A DNA stretch of 64,000 nt from Candidatus Kapaibacterium sp. Its GTDB lineage: Bacteria; Bacteroidota; Ignavibacteria; Kapaibacteriales; UBA2268. The stretch's first letter is position 1, and every line of letters begins with the position of its first letter. A program made the translations under genes and the position numbers. Below are positions 1-9,000 of the stretch, piece after piece. The stretch lies in assembly GCA_026418625.1 (NCBI GenBank), contig JAOABA010000049.1, positions 178,502 through 242,501 of the forward strand, written 5' to 3'. The notes under the pieces were generated by a model, which was not told the DNA's origin, did no database searches, and was given only the letters and a program-made list of their open reading frames with translations.

Positions 1-1381
1 TTAGTTCAGGAAATACAGATAAGAGAAGCCCAATTGAACCAGAAATTAAAGGGGTTGCCATTGAGGTCCCATTTGCATTAATAAAGCTATCCGTTTCATT
101 TGGATTAATTGTATAAACTGTATTCCCCATTGCAGACAAGTCAGGTTTGATTACTTCATCATATCTTGGACCTCTGGATGTAAAATTTGCAGGTGTTTTA
201 CCATCTGGCATTGTAGCACCAACAGCAATAACGCTATCCGCATCCGCAGGTGTAATAATCGTTTTTGGGTTAGGACCTGCATTTCCTGCAGCCGTTACAC
301 AAACTACACCATAATATACAGCTTTGTTTATTGTTTTAGCTGGAAGTGTAGATCTTCCATCAAGATTTGAATAAGAATACTCAACTTCAGTTGAATCAAA
401 ATTAAAATAACCCAAAGAAGTTGATATAACATCAACGCCCTGCGACTCGAGCCATTCTATGCCCGCAGCATATAAATCTTCTTCAATTCTTCTTTCACCG
501 CTCATATCTTCGGTTTTTCCCAAGTAAAATGATGCACAAGGGGCTACTCCAATCAACTTTCCATTGTAGAATGAGGAAACAATTGAGAATACTATTGAGC
601 CGTGACCATCTTGATCAGGTCTATCCCCTTCTTGATTTGCTGTGATGGAATCACGATTGATAAAATCATATTCAGCTAATACTTTGGAATTTTTAACACC
701 ATTGTGAATTTTCCAGCGAAACCCGTTATCCAAAAAGCCAATGGTTACACCATCACCATTGATGCCCATCTCGTGAAATTTAATGACATTCATTAAATTA
801 AGCTGCTGGAAGGATTTTCCATATTCTATGACCCCGCAGTTTGAACATTCATCTAATGAAATTAGGTTTAGAATATTTTTTTTTAGTTGTTGGTTATTTT
901 CGTATTTCGACTGTGAAAATAATGTTGAAGATGTTTCCTGAACTTTTTTAACAAAAGGAAAACTTTTGATTTTATTGATATTGCTTTCAGTTGCTTCGAT
1001 AACAATATAGTTGTGCCAACGTAAAACTGCTCTCAATTTTGGAGCTATTTTAAGAACTGCATCAATGTATTCATTATAAACTGGAGCATCATCATAAAAG
1101 ATTGGTGTTTCAATGTTAAGAACTTTTTTTCTTCTATCCAAAGCTTTTTTTGAGATGATATTAAGTGTCTCTTCAAAAATTTTTGTACCTGTTTGAAATT
1201 TTTCAGGACCTTTGTCCTTAAAAAAGACTCGATAAGTTTTAAAAATTTCCTCAGATTTTAATAAAGACTGACCTAAAGTCAAAATCATCAATATCAAAAT
1301 CACCTTAAAAACTATTAAGCTATATTTCTGAAAAAAATTTCTTTTCGATTTTTTTAATTGTAACGATTTTATTATTTTCAA
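1..1381 (-). CDS. Secreted subtilisin-like serine protease (S8), 3' end cut by window edge
   Basis: This is a peptidase of family S8 (subtilase) that would act outside the cytoplasm. Reading the minus strand, the catalytic triad is visible: Asp in FLDNGF (codon 728-730), His in DGHGS (602-604) and Ser in NGTSMATP (62-64). The oxyanion region AAGNAGP lies between His and Ser. A hydrophobic signal segment (LIVFKVILILMILTLGQS) precedes a propeptide-like region. No stop occurs before position 1, so the C-terminus, where a sorting domain would be expected, is missing. The start is uncertain: the frame has no ATG, so I chose TTG at 1381, which gives a basic N-region. GTG at 1303 is the alternative. 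Confidence 0.85.
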   Translation of the reverse strand, partial: MKIIKSLQLKKSKRNFFQKYSLIVFKVILILMILTLGQSLLKSEEIFKTYRVFFKDKGPEKFQTGTKIFEETLNIISKKALDRRKKVLNIETPIFYDDAPVYNEYIDAVLKIAPKLRAVLRWHNYIVIEATESNINKIKSFPFVKKVQETSSTLFSQSKYENNQQLKKNILNLISLDECSNCGVIEYGKSFQQLNLMNVIKFHEMGINGDGVTIGFLDNGFRWKIHNGVKNSKVLAEYDFINRDSITANQEGDRPDQDGHGSIVFSIVSSFYNGKLIGVAPCASFYLGKTEDMSGERRIEEDLYAAGIEWLESQGVDVISTSLGYFNFDSTEVEYSYSNLDGRSTLPAKTINKAVYYGVVCVTAAGNAGPNPKTIITPADADSVIAVGATMPDGKTPANFTSRGPRYDEVIKPDLSAMGNTVYTINPNETDSFINANGTSMATPLISGSIGLLLSVFPEL

Positions 1382-1454
1382 TTTTATTTCAATTTTTATT
1401 CATAATGATTTTAAAAAAACAAATTATTAAATTTTTTTTAATTCTAAAGCAAAA

Positions 1455-2177
1455 ATGATTGTATTTATTACAGGAAGCGGTAAAAGATTAGGAAGATCGT
1501 TAGCTCTCAGTTTCGCAAGGAAGGGTTGGGATGTAGTTATACATTATAATGAATCCGAAGAAACAGCAAAAAAAACTAAAGATGAGATTATTGCTTTCGG
1601 AAGAAAAGCATTTTTAGTTAAAGCAGATTTGAGATCACATAGTCAGATAGAAACTGCTTTCACCACAACAGTAAATGAATTTGGTATTCCAAATGTATTA
1701 GTAAACAATGCAGGCATCTTTCCAAAACCAAAAAAAATATTTGAAATTTCAAAGGAGGATTGGGAAGAAACACTCCAAATCAATTTATCAGCAAGTTTTT
1801 ATACATCAAAAATATTTGTAGAATATGCAAGAAAAAATTCAAGAATTGTGAATATATCATCATTGGGTGCATTAGAAATTTGGAAAAATCGAATACCATA
1901 TAACGTTTCAAAGTCTGCATTGATTCAATTAACTAAAGCTTTGGCAAGAGAATTAGCTCCTTATATTAGTGTTAATACTGTTTGTCCGGGTGCTATATTA
2001 TTCGAAAATGAGCCTTCTGAAAGCGACTCTTCAATGATTAAAACAAACAGAATACCAATGAAAAGGTATGCCACAGCCGATGATATATTTGAAGCTGTGT
2101 ATTTTTTTGCAACTTGTAGCAATTACATTACTGGGCAATTTTTATGTGTTGATGGTGGTGCTTCGCTTACTAAATAA
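1455..2177 (+). CDS. Short-chain dehydrogenase/reductase, pteridine-reductase-like
   Basis: This 240-residue Rossmann-fold oxidoreductase belongs to the classical SDR family. The NAD(P)-binding motif is TGSGKRLG near residue 6, followed by HYNES near residue 30. The GxxxRxG form with an Arg is typical of pteridine reductase/FolM-type members rather than FabG, so NADPH-dependent pterin reduction is a reasonable guess. NNAG is near residue 85, the catalytic Ser is in NISSLG, and YNVSK supplies Tyr and Lys. The ending CVDGGAS is typical of the family. It is divergent from the subtilase and 28 bases upstream of the GNAT-like gene, so the two may be cotranscribed. The substrate cannot be read from the sequence. 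Confidence 0.85.
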   Translation: MIVFITGSGKRLGRSLALSFARKGWDVVIHYNESEETAKKTKDEIIAFGRKAFLVKADLRSHSQIETAFTTTVNEFGIPNVLVNNAGIFPKPKKIFEISKEDWEETLQINLSASFYTSKIFVEYARKNSRIVNISSLGALEIWKNRIPYNVSKSALIQLTKALARELAPYISVNTVCPGAILFENEPSESDSSMIKTNRIPMKRYATADDIFEAVYFFATCSNYITGQFLCVDGGASLTK

Positions 2178-2205
2178 TTATATGTTTCACAATTAGAGTG
2201 TTGAA

Positions 2206-3339
2206 ATGTCAGTTCAGATTAAAGAAGTAAAAACCAAGAAAGAGCTTAAAGAATTTGTAAAATTTCAATTCGAAATTTTCAAGGGCAATCCTTATTTTGT
2301 GCCACCCATTATTGATGATGAAATTAGCACATTTTTACCTGAAAAAAATCCAGCTTATGAACATTCAGAAAGCAAGCTATTTTTAGCAATAAAGGATGGA
2401 AAAATTGCTGGTCGTATTGCCGCAATTATCAGTCATATTGCTAATCAAAAATGGAAAATGAATAATTTGAGATTTGGCTGGATTGATTTTATAGATGACT
2501 ATGAAGTTGTTAAAGCTCTTTTCAATGCGGCAGAAAGCTGGGGAAAGGAATGTGGACTGAATACAATTACCGGACCCCACGGATTTTGCGATTTTGATAT
2601 GCAAGGTTTATTGGTTGAAGGATTTGATAAATTAGCTACTATTGCCAGTTACTATCATCATCCCTATTATCAAAAACATATTGAGAATTATGGTTTTCAA
2701 AAAGAAGTTGATTTTGTGGAGTTTTTGTCTACTCCCCCCTACGAAACTGGTATCCCAGAAAAGATTCTTAAAATTGCAGACTATGTTAAGGAAAAATATA
2801 AATTCAGATTACCACAATACACAAATAAAAAAGATATTATCAAAAGAGGAAATGAAATTTTAAAATTGCTTGATGAAACTTTTGAAGAAAATTATGGAAC
2901 CGTTCCACTGACAGACAAGCAGAGAGAATATTATACAAAAAAATATATTTCGTTTATTCATAAAGATTTAGTGAAATTAGTTGAAACTCAGGATGGAGAG
3001 TTGATTGGTTTTTTAATTACTATGCCAAGCCTTTCGAAAGCATATCAAAAAGCTAATGGTCACTTATTTCCTTTTGGAATATTTCATATGCTAAAAGCTT
3101 TGAAAACTTTTGAAATTCTTGACTTTTATTTTGCAGGTGTTAAAAAAGAATACAGAGGTAAAGGTGTTGACCTTCTTATGACAGTAGAAATAGTTAAAAC
3201 AGCGATGCAATTAGGGTTCAAATACGCTGAATCCAATCAGGAACTTGAGACAAACACAAGGGTTCAGGCAGAATGGAAATTTTTTAATCCAGTTTTACAT
3301 AAAAGACGAAGAATTTATAAGAAAGAAATAAAAGATTGA
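2206..3339 (+). CDS. GNAT-fold N-acetyltransferase-like protein, YghO type
   Basis: This 377-residue protein looks like the large GNAT-like proteins common in Bacteroidota. The N-terminal segment (FVKFQFEIFKGNPYFVPP) is characteristic of that group. A GNAT-like core follows, and near residue 310 there is an acetyl-CoA-loop-like segment KKEYRGKGVDLLM, which fits the (Q/R)xxGxG/A pattern. There is no signal peptide, so it is probably cytosolic. It follows the SDR gene closely and precedes a lipoprotein gene on the same strand. The substrate is unknown. The family assignment rests on overall pattern recognition and is moderately sure. Confidence 0.7.
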   Translation: MSVQIKEVKTKKELKEFVKFQFEIFKGNPYFVPPIIDDEISTFLPEKNPAYEHSESKLFLAIKDGKIAGRIAAIISHIANQKWKMNNLRFGWIDFIDDYEVVKALFNAAESWGKECGLNTITGPHGFCDFDMQGLLVEGFDKLATIASYYHHPYYQKHIENYGFQKEVDFVEFLSTPPYETGIPEKILKIADYVKEKYKFRLPQYTNKKDIIKRGNEILKLLDETFEENYGTVPLTDKQREYYTKKYISFIHKDLVKLVETQDGELIGFLITMPSLSKAYQKANGHLFPFGIFHMLKALKTFEILDFYFAGVKKEYRGKGVDLLMTVEIVKTAMQLGFKYAESNQELETNTRVQAEWKFFNPVLHKRRRIYKKEIKD

Positions 3340-3388
3340 TTTAATTGATTTTTTATCAATTTTTTCATAAAATTTTTAAAATAGGTTG

Positions 3389-3985
3389 ATGAAGAATTTA
3401 CTTAAAATAATTATTATTATCATTTTTTTTCAATTTAATGCTTGTGAACTATTTGAAACTAGAAAACCTGAGGAACCAGATACCAAAAAAACAAGTTTTC
3501 AACCACCTACATCCCCCTCTATAACAATATCAAATTTTATAAATTCTATAATTGAAAAAAATCCAGACAATTATGCTTCTTGCTTTTATAATGAAAGCGG
3601 AGAATTAGCTAAATTTTCTTTTATTCCATCAAATGATGTTAAATCAGCTTACTCTGCATTATTTCAAGACTGGAACATACAAAAAGAAAGGATATACTTC
3701 TATTCACTTATCAACAATTTACCACTTGACGTAAAACCTGATGTAAAAATTGAAATAGTTCCATTTGAAGTTCTTACTCCAGATTCTGCAATCTTTAACA
3801 CAAGTTACTTTTTATATTTTAACCATAATATTGAGAATTATCCAAAAGTTTTTAGTGGTAATTTGCAATTTACTATTGTTCCAAATAAATCTGGATTATG
3901 GAGTATTTTAAGATGGATAGACAATAAAAACGAGAAAGATACGAATTTCACTTGGAGTGTATTAAAAGTTCGATTTAGTAATTAA
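3389..3985 (+). CDS. Hypothetical lipoprotein
   Basis: I do not recognise this roughly 198-residue protein. It starts with a short basic and hydrophobic signal ending in a lipobox-like FNAC at about residues 16-19, so it is predicted to be lipid-anchored through Cys. The mature part contains PEEPDTKKTS and then a mixed alpha/beta domain of about 150 residues with ISNFINSIIEKNPDNYASCFY, reminiscent of small NTF2-like or stress-type domains, though this is not diagnostic. I chose the ATG at 3389 over the TTG directly before it (3386). It lies 50 bases after the GNAT-like gene and 56 bases before the MORN-caspase start. Confidence 0.7.
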   Translation: MKNLLKIIIIIIFFQFNACELFETRKPEEPDTKKTSFQPPTSPSITISNFINSIIEKNPDNYASCFYNESGELAKFSFIPSNDVKSAYSALFQDWNIQKERIYFYSLINNLPLDVKPDVKIEIVPFEVLTPDSAIFNTSYFLYFNHNIENYPKVFSGNLQFTIVPNKSGLWSILRWIDNKNEKDTNFTWSVLKVRFSN

Positions 3986-4040
3986 AATTCAATTTCTTAA
4001 GTTGAAAAAAAAATTGTTTAATATTTTTAGAAATTTTAAA

Positions 4041-5645
4041 ATGAAATACTTCTATCTAATTATACTACTTTTCCTTGCTTCCCAATATGACGGCTTTTCT
4101 CAATGTGTTTCCGGTGATTGTAATAATGGTAAAGGAGTAAAAAAATTTGATAATGGGGACCGATACGAAGGTCAGTTCAAGGAAGGACGTTTCAACGGAA
4201 AAGGAACTTATTTTTATGCTGACGGCGACAAATATGTTGGGGATTTTGTTGATGGTTTTAAAGAAGGAAAAGGAAAATACTTTTATAAAAACGGAAAAGT
4301 TTATGATGGAGAATGGAAAGAAAATAACAGAAATGGACAAGGAACTGAAACATATCCCGATGGTAGCAAATATACAGGTGGTTGGAAGGATGGACGACAG
4401 CATGGTTATGGTGTTACTCTCTTTTCTGATGGTGCAAAATATGAAGGTGAGTGGAAAGATAACTTACAAAATGGACAAGGCACATATATTTGGGCAGATG
4501 GTGATAAATATGTTGGGGAATGGCTTAATGGAAAAAGGCACGGCAAAGGAAAATATACTTGGGCTTCCGGAGCTTCCTATGATGGGGACTGGAAATTTAA
4601 CAATCAAGAAGGTTTCGGAACTTATATTTGGCCCGTTGGTGATAAATATACGGGGGAATGGAAAGACAACTTGCATCACGGAAAAGGAAAGTTATGGTGG
4701 GCTGATGGGGATTATTATGATGGAGAATGGAAAGAAGGCTTTCGAGATGGTTATGGAACTTACATTTTTGCAAATGGTGAAAAATATGTTGGAGAATTTA
4801 AAAGAGACCAATTTCACGGTAAAGGAATTTGGTATTACAAAGATGGGACAAGCACTGTTGGTATTTGGGAATATGACCAATTTCTCGAAAATACAAGCAT
4901 AGACACTGATATTGAAGGAGAAAAATCAAAAATTTGGGCTATTGTAGTTGGTATTTCAAAATACAATCATAATAAAAGCTTAAGATACACAAAAGATGAT
5001 GCTTACCGCTTTTACGCTTTTCTTAAAAGTCCTGAAGGTGGTGCCTTACCCGATAAACAAATAAAATTATTGATTGACGAAGATGCAACCAAACAAAAAA
5101 TTTTAAGTTCTATGAGACAAATTTATAGCCAAGCTGGCAAAAATGATGTTATTATGATGTATTTTGCAGGGCATGGCGTAAACGGAGCATTCCTTGCCTT
5201 TGATGGATATGACCACGATAATCTTGTTCCCCATGGAGAAGTAAATCGTATTTTTGCTGAAAGTAAAGCAAAGTATAAGTTATGCATTGCTGATGCTTGT
5301 AATTCTGGTAGCCTTGATATGGCTCAAAGGGGAGAAAAAGATCAGTTAGAATTGTTTTACAAAGAAATAACAAAAGGTGCAGGTGGCACGGCTTTGATGA
5401 TGTCTTCAAAATCAGATGAGACTTCGGGCGAATTCGAGGGTTTGAGACAAGGTGTTTTTAGTTATTACTTAATCAAAGGTCTTAAAGGTGAAGCCGATAG
5501 TGACGCTAACTCTTTGATAACGATTAAAGAATTGTTTGCCTACGTTAAAAACAATGTAAGCAATTTCACAAATTACAATCAGAATCCAGTTCTAAACGGT
5601 AATTTTGATGAAAATATGCCAATCGGAGTAGTTATTAAAAAATAA
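4041..5645 (+). CDS. Secreted MORN-repeat / caspase-like (C14) fusion protein
   Basis: This 534-residue protein is made of three parts. A signal peptide (MKYFYLIILLFLASQYDGFS) spans about residues 1-20. Ten 23-residue MORN repeats plus a partial eleventh follow at about 38-285, of the type DKYVGEWLNGKRHGKGKYTW. A caspase/metacaspase-like p20 domain begins at about residue 296 (KIWAIVVGISKYN). The dyad is visible as His378 in FAGHG and Cys420 in ADACNSG, so it is probably an active clan CD cysteine peptidase. MORN repeats usually bind membranes or proteins. I chose the ATG at 4041 because the upstream TTG (4002) only adds residues ahead of a complete signal peptide. A strong terminator follows at 5663. 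Confidence 0.85.
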   Translation: MKYFYLIILLFLASQYDGFSQCVSGDCNNGKGVKKFDNGDRYEGQFKEGRFNGKGTYFYADGDKYVGDFVDGFKEGKGKYFYKNGKVYDGEWKENNRNGQGTETYPDGSKYTGGWKDGRQHGYGVTLFSDGAKYEGEWKDNLQNGQGTYIWADGDKYVGEWLNGKRHGKGKYTWASGASYDGDWKFNNQEGFGTYIWPVGDKYTGEWKDNLHHGKGKLWWADGDYYDGEWKEGFRDGYGTYIFANGEKYVGEFKRDQFHGKGIWYYKDGTSTVGIWEYDQFLENTSIDTDIEGEKSKIWAIVVGISKYNHNKSLRYTKDDAYRFYAFLKSPEGGALPDKQIKLLIDEDATKQKILSSMRQIYSQAGKNDVIMMYFAGHGVNGAFLAFDGYDHDNLVPHGEVNRIFAESKAKYKLCIADACNSGSLDMAQRGEKDQLELFYKEITKGAGGTALMMSSKSDETSGEFEGLRQGVFSYYLIKGLKGEADSDANSLITIKELFAYVKNNVSNFTNYNQNPVLNGNFDENMPIGVVIKK

Positions 5646-5662
5646 AAAGTCACTATAAAAAT

Positions 5663-5698
5663 AAATAAGGGCTGTCAAAAAAATGACAGCCCTTATTT
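5663..5698. terminator. Bidirectional intrinsic terminator
   Basis: A perfect 15-bp inverted repeat (5663-5677 with 5684-5698) has a six-A loop. T-rich sequence follows the right arm on the plus strand and the left arm is A-rich. It sits between convergent units, the MORN-caspase gene and the tRNA-Ala/tRNA-Asp transcript, and can serve both. Confidence 0.85.
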
Positions 5699-5704
5699 TA
5701 TTTG

Positions 5705-5779
5705 CGGGGCCGACGAGGCTCGAACTCGCGGCCTCCAGTGTGACAGACTGGCGCTCTAACCATGCTGAGCTACGACCCC
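5705..5779 (-). tRNA. tRNA-Asp (GTC)
   Basis: On the minus strand this folds as a cloverleaf. The acceptor GGGGTCG pairs with CGGCCCC with one G-U pair. The anticodon stem CCAGT/ACTGG holds the loop CTGTCAC, giving anticodon GTC. The T-loop is TTCGAGC and the discriminator is G. CCA is not encoded. It lies 3 bases downstream of tRNA-Ala and is probably cotranscribed with it. Confidence 0.95.
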
Positions 5780-5782
5780 ACG

Positions 5783-5855
<73 letters not shown>

Positions 5856-5896
5856 CCTCTAAAATTGTTTTATAGAAAACAATTAAATAAGGATTA

Positions 5897-5929
5897 CAAA
5901 TATACAAAAAATTATTATTTTTTTTCAAT
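5897..5929 (-). promoter_or_regulatory. Bacteroidota-type promoter of the tRNA-Ala/Asp unit
   Basis: On the minus strand, ATTG (5926-5929) is followed after 21 bases by TATATTTG (5897-5904), matching the Bacteroidota TTTG/TAnnTTTG consensus. Transcription would begin near 5892. A perfect 9-bp inverted repeat (5863-5871 with 5876-5884) lies in the leader before the mature tRNA. Confidence 0.5.
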
Positions 5930-6033
5930 AGTATATAAAAAAAATATTAGCTAACAAGATTTTGTAACAAATTTCTATTTTAATTGTTATATTGTAATTA
6001 TAATGAAAATGTTTTTATTAAAGGGGTTTAATT

Positions 6034-9000
6034 ATGAAAATTTTATACAAAATGTCTTTAGTGGCAATTATGCTTTTAGTTTTTACAAGCATATTAAGTT
6101 CAAAAATACCTACACCTGAACAAATGCTTTTCAATTCAGCTCAAGGTAGAGAATTTTACATTGCCATACCCCCCAATGAAGCTGACGGACAGCCTTTAGG
6201 AAATACACAAGAAAGATCTATTGATATTTATGTTACTTCAAGCAAAAATTGTAATGTAACAGTCGAGATTCCCGGATTAGGATATAAGCTCACTAAACCA
6301 GTTCAAGCAATGAAAATCACAACTTTTAATACCTTTAGAAATGAAACAAGTTTTCAATGGGAGGTTAGAGAAAGTGAAAAGGTTCTTGATCTTGGTATTC
6401 ACATATTTGCGGATCAACCTATATCTGTTTATGTAATGAATACAAGAATGGTAACAAGTGATGGTTTTTTAGCTATACCGACCTCAGCTTGCGGAACAGA
6501 TTATATTCATCTTGGTTATTATGATTTTTATGAAAATATCACTGGAGGTGGTGAAAGAAGAGGAGCAGGATTTATTGTCTGTGCAACTGAAGATAATACT
6601 CGTGTAAGAATAGTTCTTAAGGGTGTCGGTGGTGCTTATGCAAAAACTCTCGGAGGAAGAAAAATTGGTGAGACTTGGACAGTTACATTGAATAAAGGTC
6701 AAATATATTGCGTAATGGGAGATGGTCTAACACGTGGACAATTTGATATTTCTGGAACAAGAATTACTTCTGACAAGCCGATTGGAGTTATATCTTTCCA
6801 TATGAGAACACTTATTCCATCTTATGATTTATGGAATGGTAGAGATATGATGTGCGAGATGATACCACCTGTTACAGCTTGGGGTAAAAAATATTCAACC
6901 GTTGAATTCAAAAGAAATGACCATGGTGATTTCTTCAGAATAATCGCTGCACAGGACAATACAACTTTTACTGCAAAATGGTATAGTCTGACAGATGGAA
7001 GATTGATAGGCCAAGCTGGTCCACATAAATTAAACAAGTCTGGTGATTTTATGGAGTTTATCGAAGCTTATGTGGAAAGAAATGTCCCAAATACAATCGA
7101 ATCCATTAAAGGAACATCTGTTTGGGAAGCTGATAAACCAGTTCTTGTTATGCAGTATTCTTACTCTGCAGATTGGGACAATGCAGCTGAATTCGATCCA
7201 TTTATGGTGTTAGTTGTTCCTACAGAACAATTTATTCCATCAACTGTATTCCAAACACCAGAAGGAGGTGCAGAATTTAATACTAACTGGTTTAATATCA
7301 TTGCTGTCGGAGATCCAAATGACCCTAATAAAGAGCTACTTAAAAGTATTATTTTAGATGGTAAACCCGTTTGGTCTATCGTTCCTCAATTTCTCTATAA
7401 CAGAATTCCAACAACAGATTTGTATTGGGCAAAGATACCTATGACGAAAGGTGCTCATGTCATCAAAGGTAATACAAAATTTGGTGGATATATTTACGGA
7501 TTTAGTGAATATAATTCTTATGGTTGGCCCGCTGCTATGGCTATTAATAAACTTGACGAAACTGATACATTACCTCCAGAATACTATATCACTGGTGAAT
7601 GCGGCGATTATAGAATTAGGACAACTGAATTCAGGACATCTAAGAATCCAAATGATGATCCAAGACAAGTTGATCAAGGTATTGCAGATATTTTCCTTCT
7701 TGATGATAGTTATAATTATGAACTTGATTTAAATAACTTTAAACCATTTCCTGTAACTTATGATCATACATTTTTCTTAAGAGTAAAAGATAAAACTAAA
7801 GATGGTAAAGCTATTTTCCAAATTACTGATAGAGCTGGTAATTTTTCAGTAGATAGTGTATTTTACAAAGCAGATAGATTGACTTTGAACCCAGATTTGC
7901 TCGATTTTAAAACTGTTAGATTAGGTAATTCCAAAACTATTAAAGCAATTTTGACAAATACTGGTGATAGCGCAGTGGTTGTCAGAGAGATTAAACTTAA
8001 ATTAGGCGGAGATTTCAAGATTACTAATATGAGTAAAACTCCTGAATTTACTCTTCAACCAAAAGAGTCAATCGAAATTGAAGTAACTTACACTCCTTCA
8101 AAAGAAGGTTTAACCCCAAATAATAAGGACAGAGATTCAATAGACATAACAACAAAATGCGCTGATTTCTTGTGGCCCCTCGAAGGTCGCGGAGTTGTTC
8201 CAAGAATAATTGTTCAGGATTGGAATTTTGGTGCTGTTGTTGTTGGAAAGAAGGCATTCAAGAAAGATCAATCAGGGGAAGGTTTACAAATTCAAAATGT
8301 TGGCACAGACGTTCTTACTATCACTGATATCATTGATATGACTGCACCTTTTGAATTTAAACCAAATTATACACCTTCGTTACCAATAGTTTTACAACCA
8401 AATGAGATGGTCTATCTTGAAGACGTAGGTTTTGCTCCAACGGCTACTGGACCATTTGAAATAAATGTAAAATTTGTTAGCGATGCAGTAGGTATAGATG
8501 ATATTGCCATTCTTAAAGGAGTTGGAATTATTCCGGGACCAAGAATTACATCAAAAGACTGGGAAGAAAGAAGAGTGAAGACAATTCACGATTCGGTTAT
8601 TCATATCTATAATGAAGGAACATCAAAAGTTACTGTTACTGGTGTTAATCTTGGCTCACCAAGTCCACATTTCAGAATAACCAGAGTGGTTCCTGATCCA
8701 AGTATTACCCCAGTTGCATTAGAACCTGTTGGAAATCCAACAGGAGTTACTGATATTGTTGTTTTTGTTCAATTCGAACCACAAATTGAGGGACAGCTTA
8801 ATGCTACTGTGGTTCCGGAATTTGATCCTGATGATAACATCACTCCCGGCTCAGTAGTCGGTAATCTCGCTGGTTTTGGTATTCTTCCAAAAATTGAAGT
8901 TAAAGGAGATACTCTTAGGCCAGCGGTATTAGTTGGAACTCAACATCCGAAGACAGCCTATGTTACCATAAAATCAACAAGCACAACTGCTGATTTATTT

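Noticed and set aside
4147..4866. MORN repeats as a mobile DNA tandem array
   Set aside because: The repeats diverge freely at the DNA level and keep protein consensus, as in an ordinary repeat protein.
4147..4902. A 251-codon open frame on the plus strand within the MORN-caspase gene
   Set aside because: It overlaps the MORN repeats in another frame. The 69-base repeat unit keeps alternative frames open, and the translation has no recognisable features.
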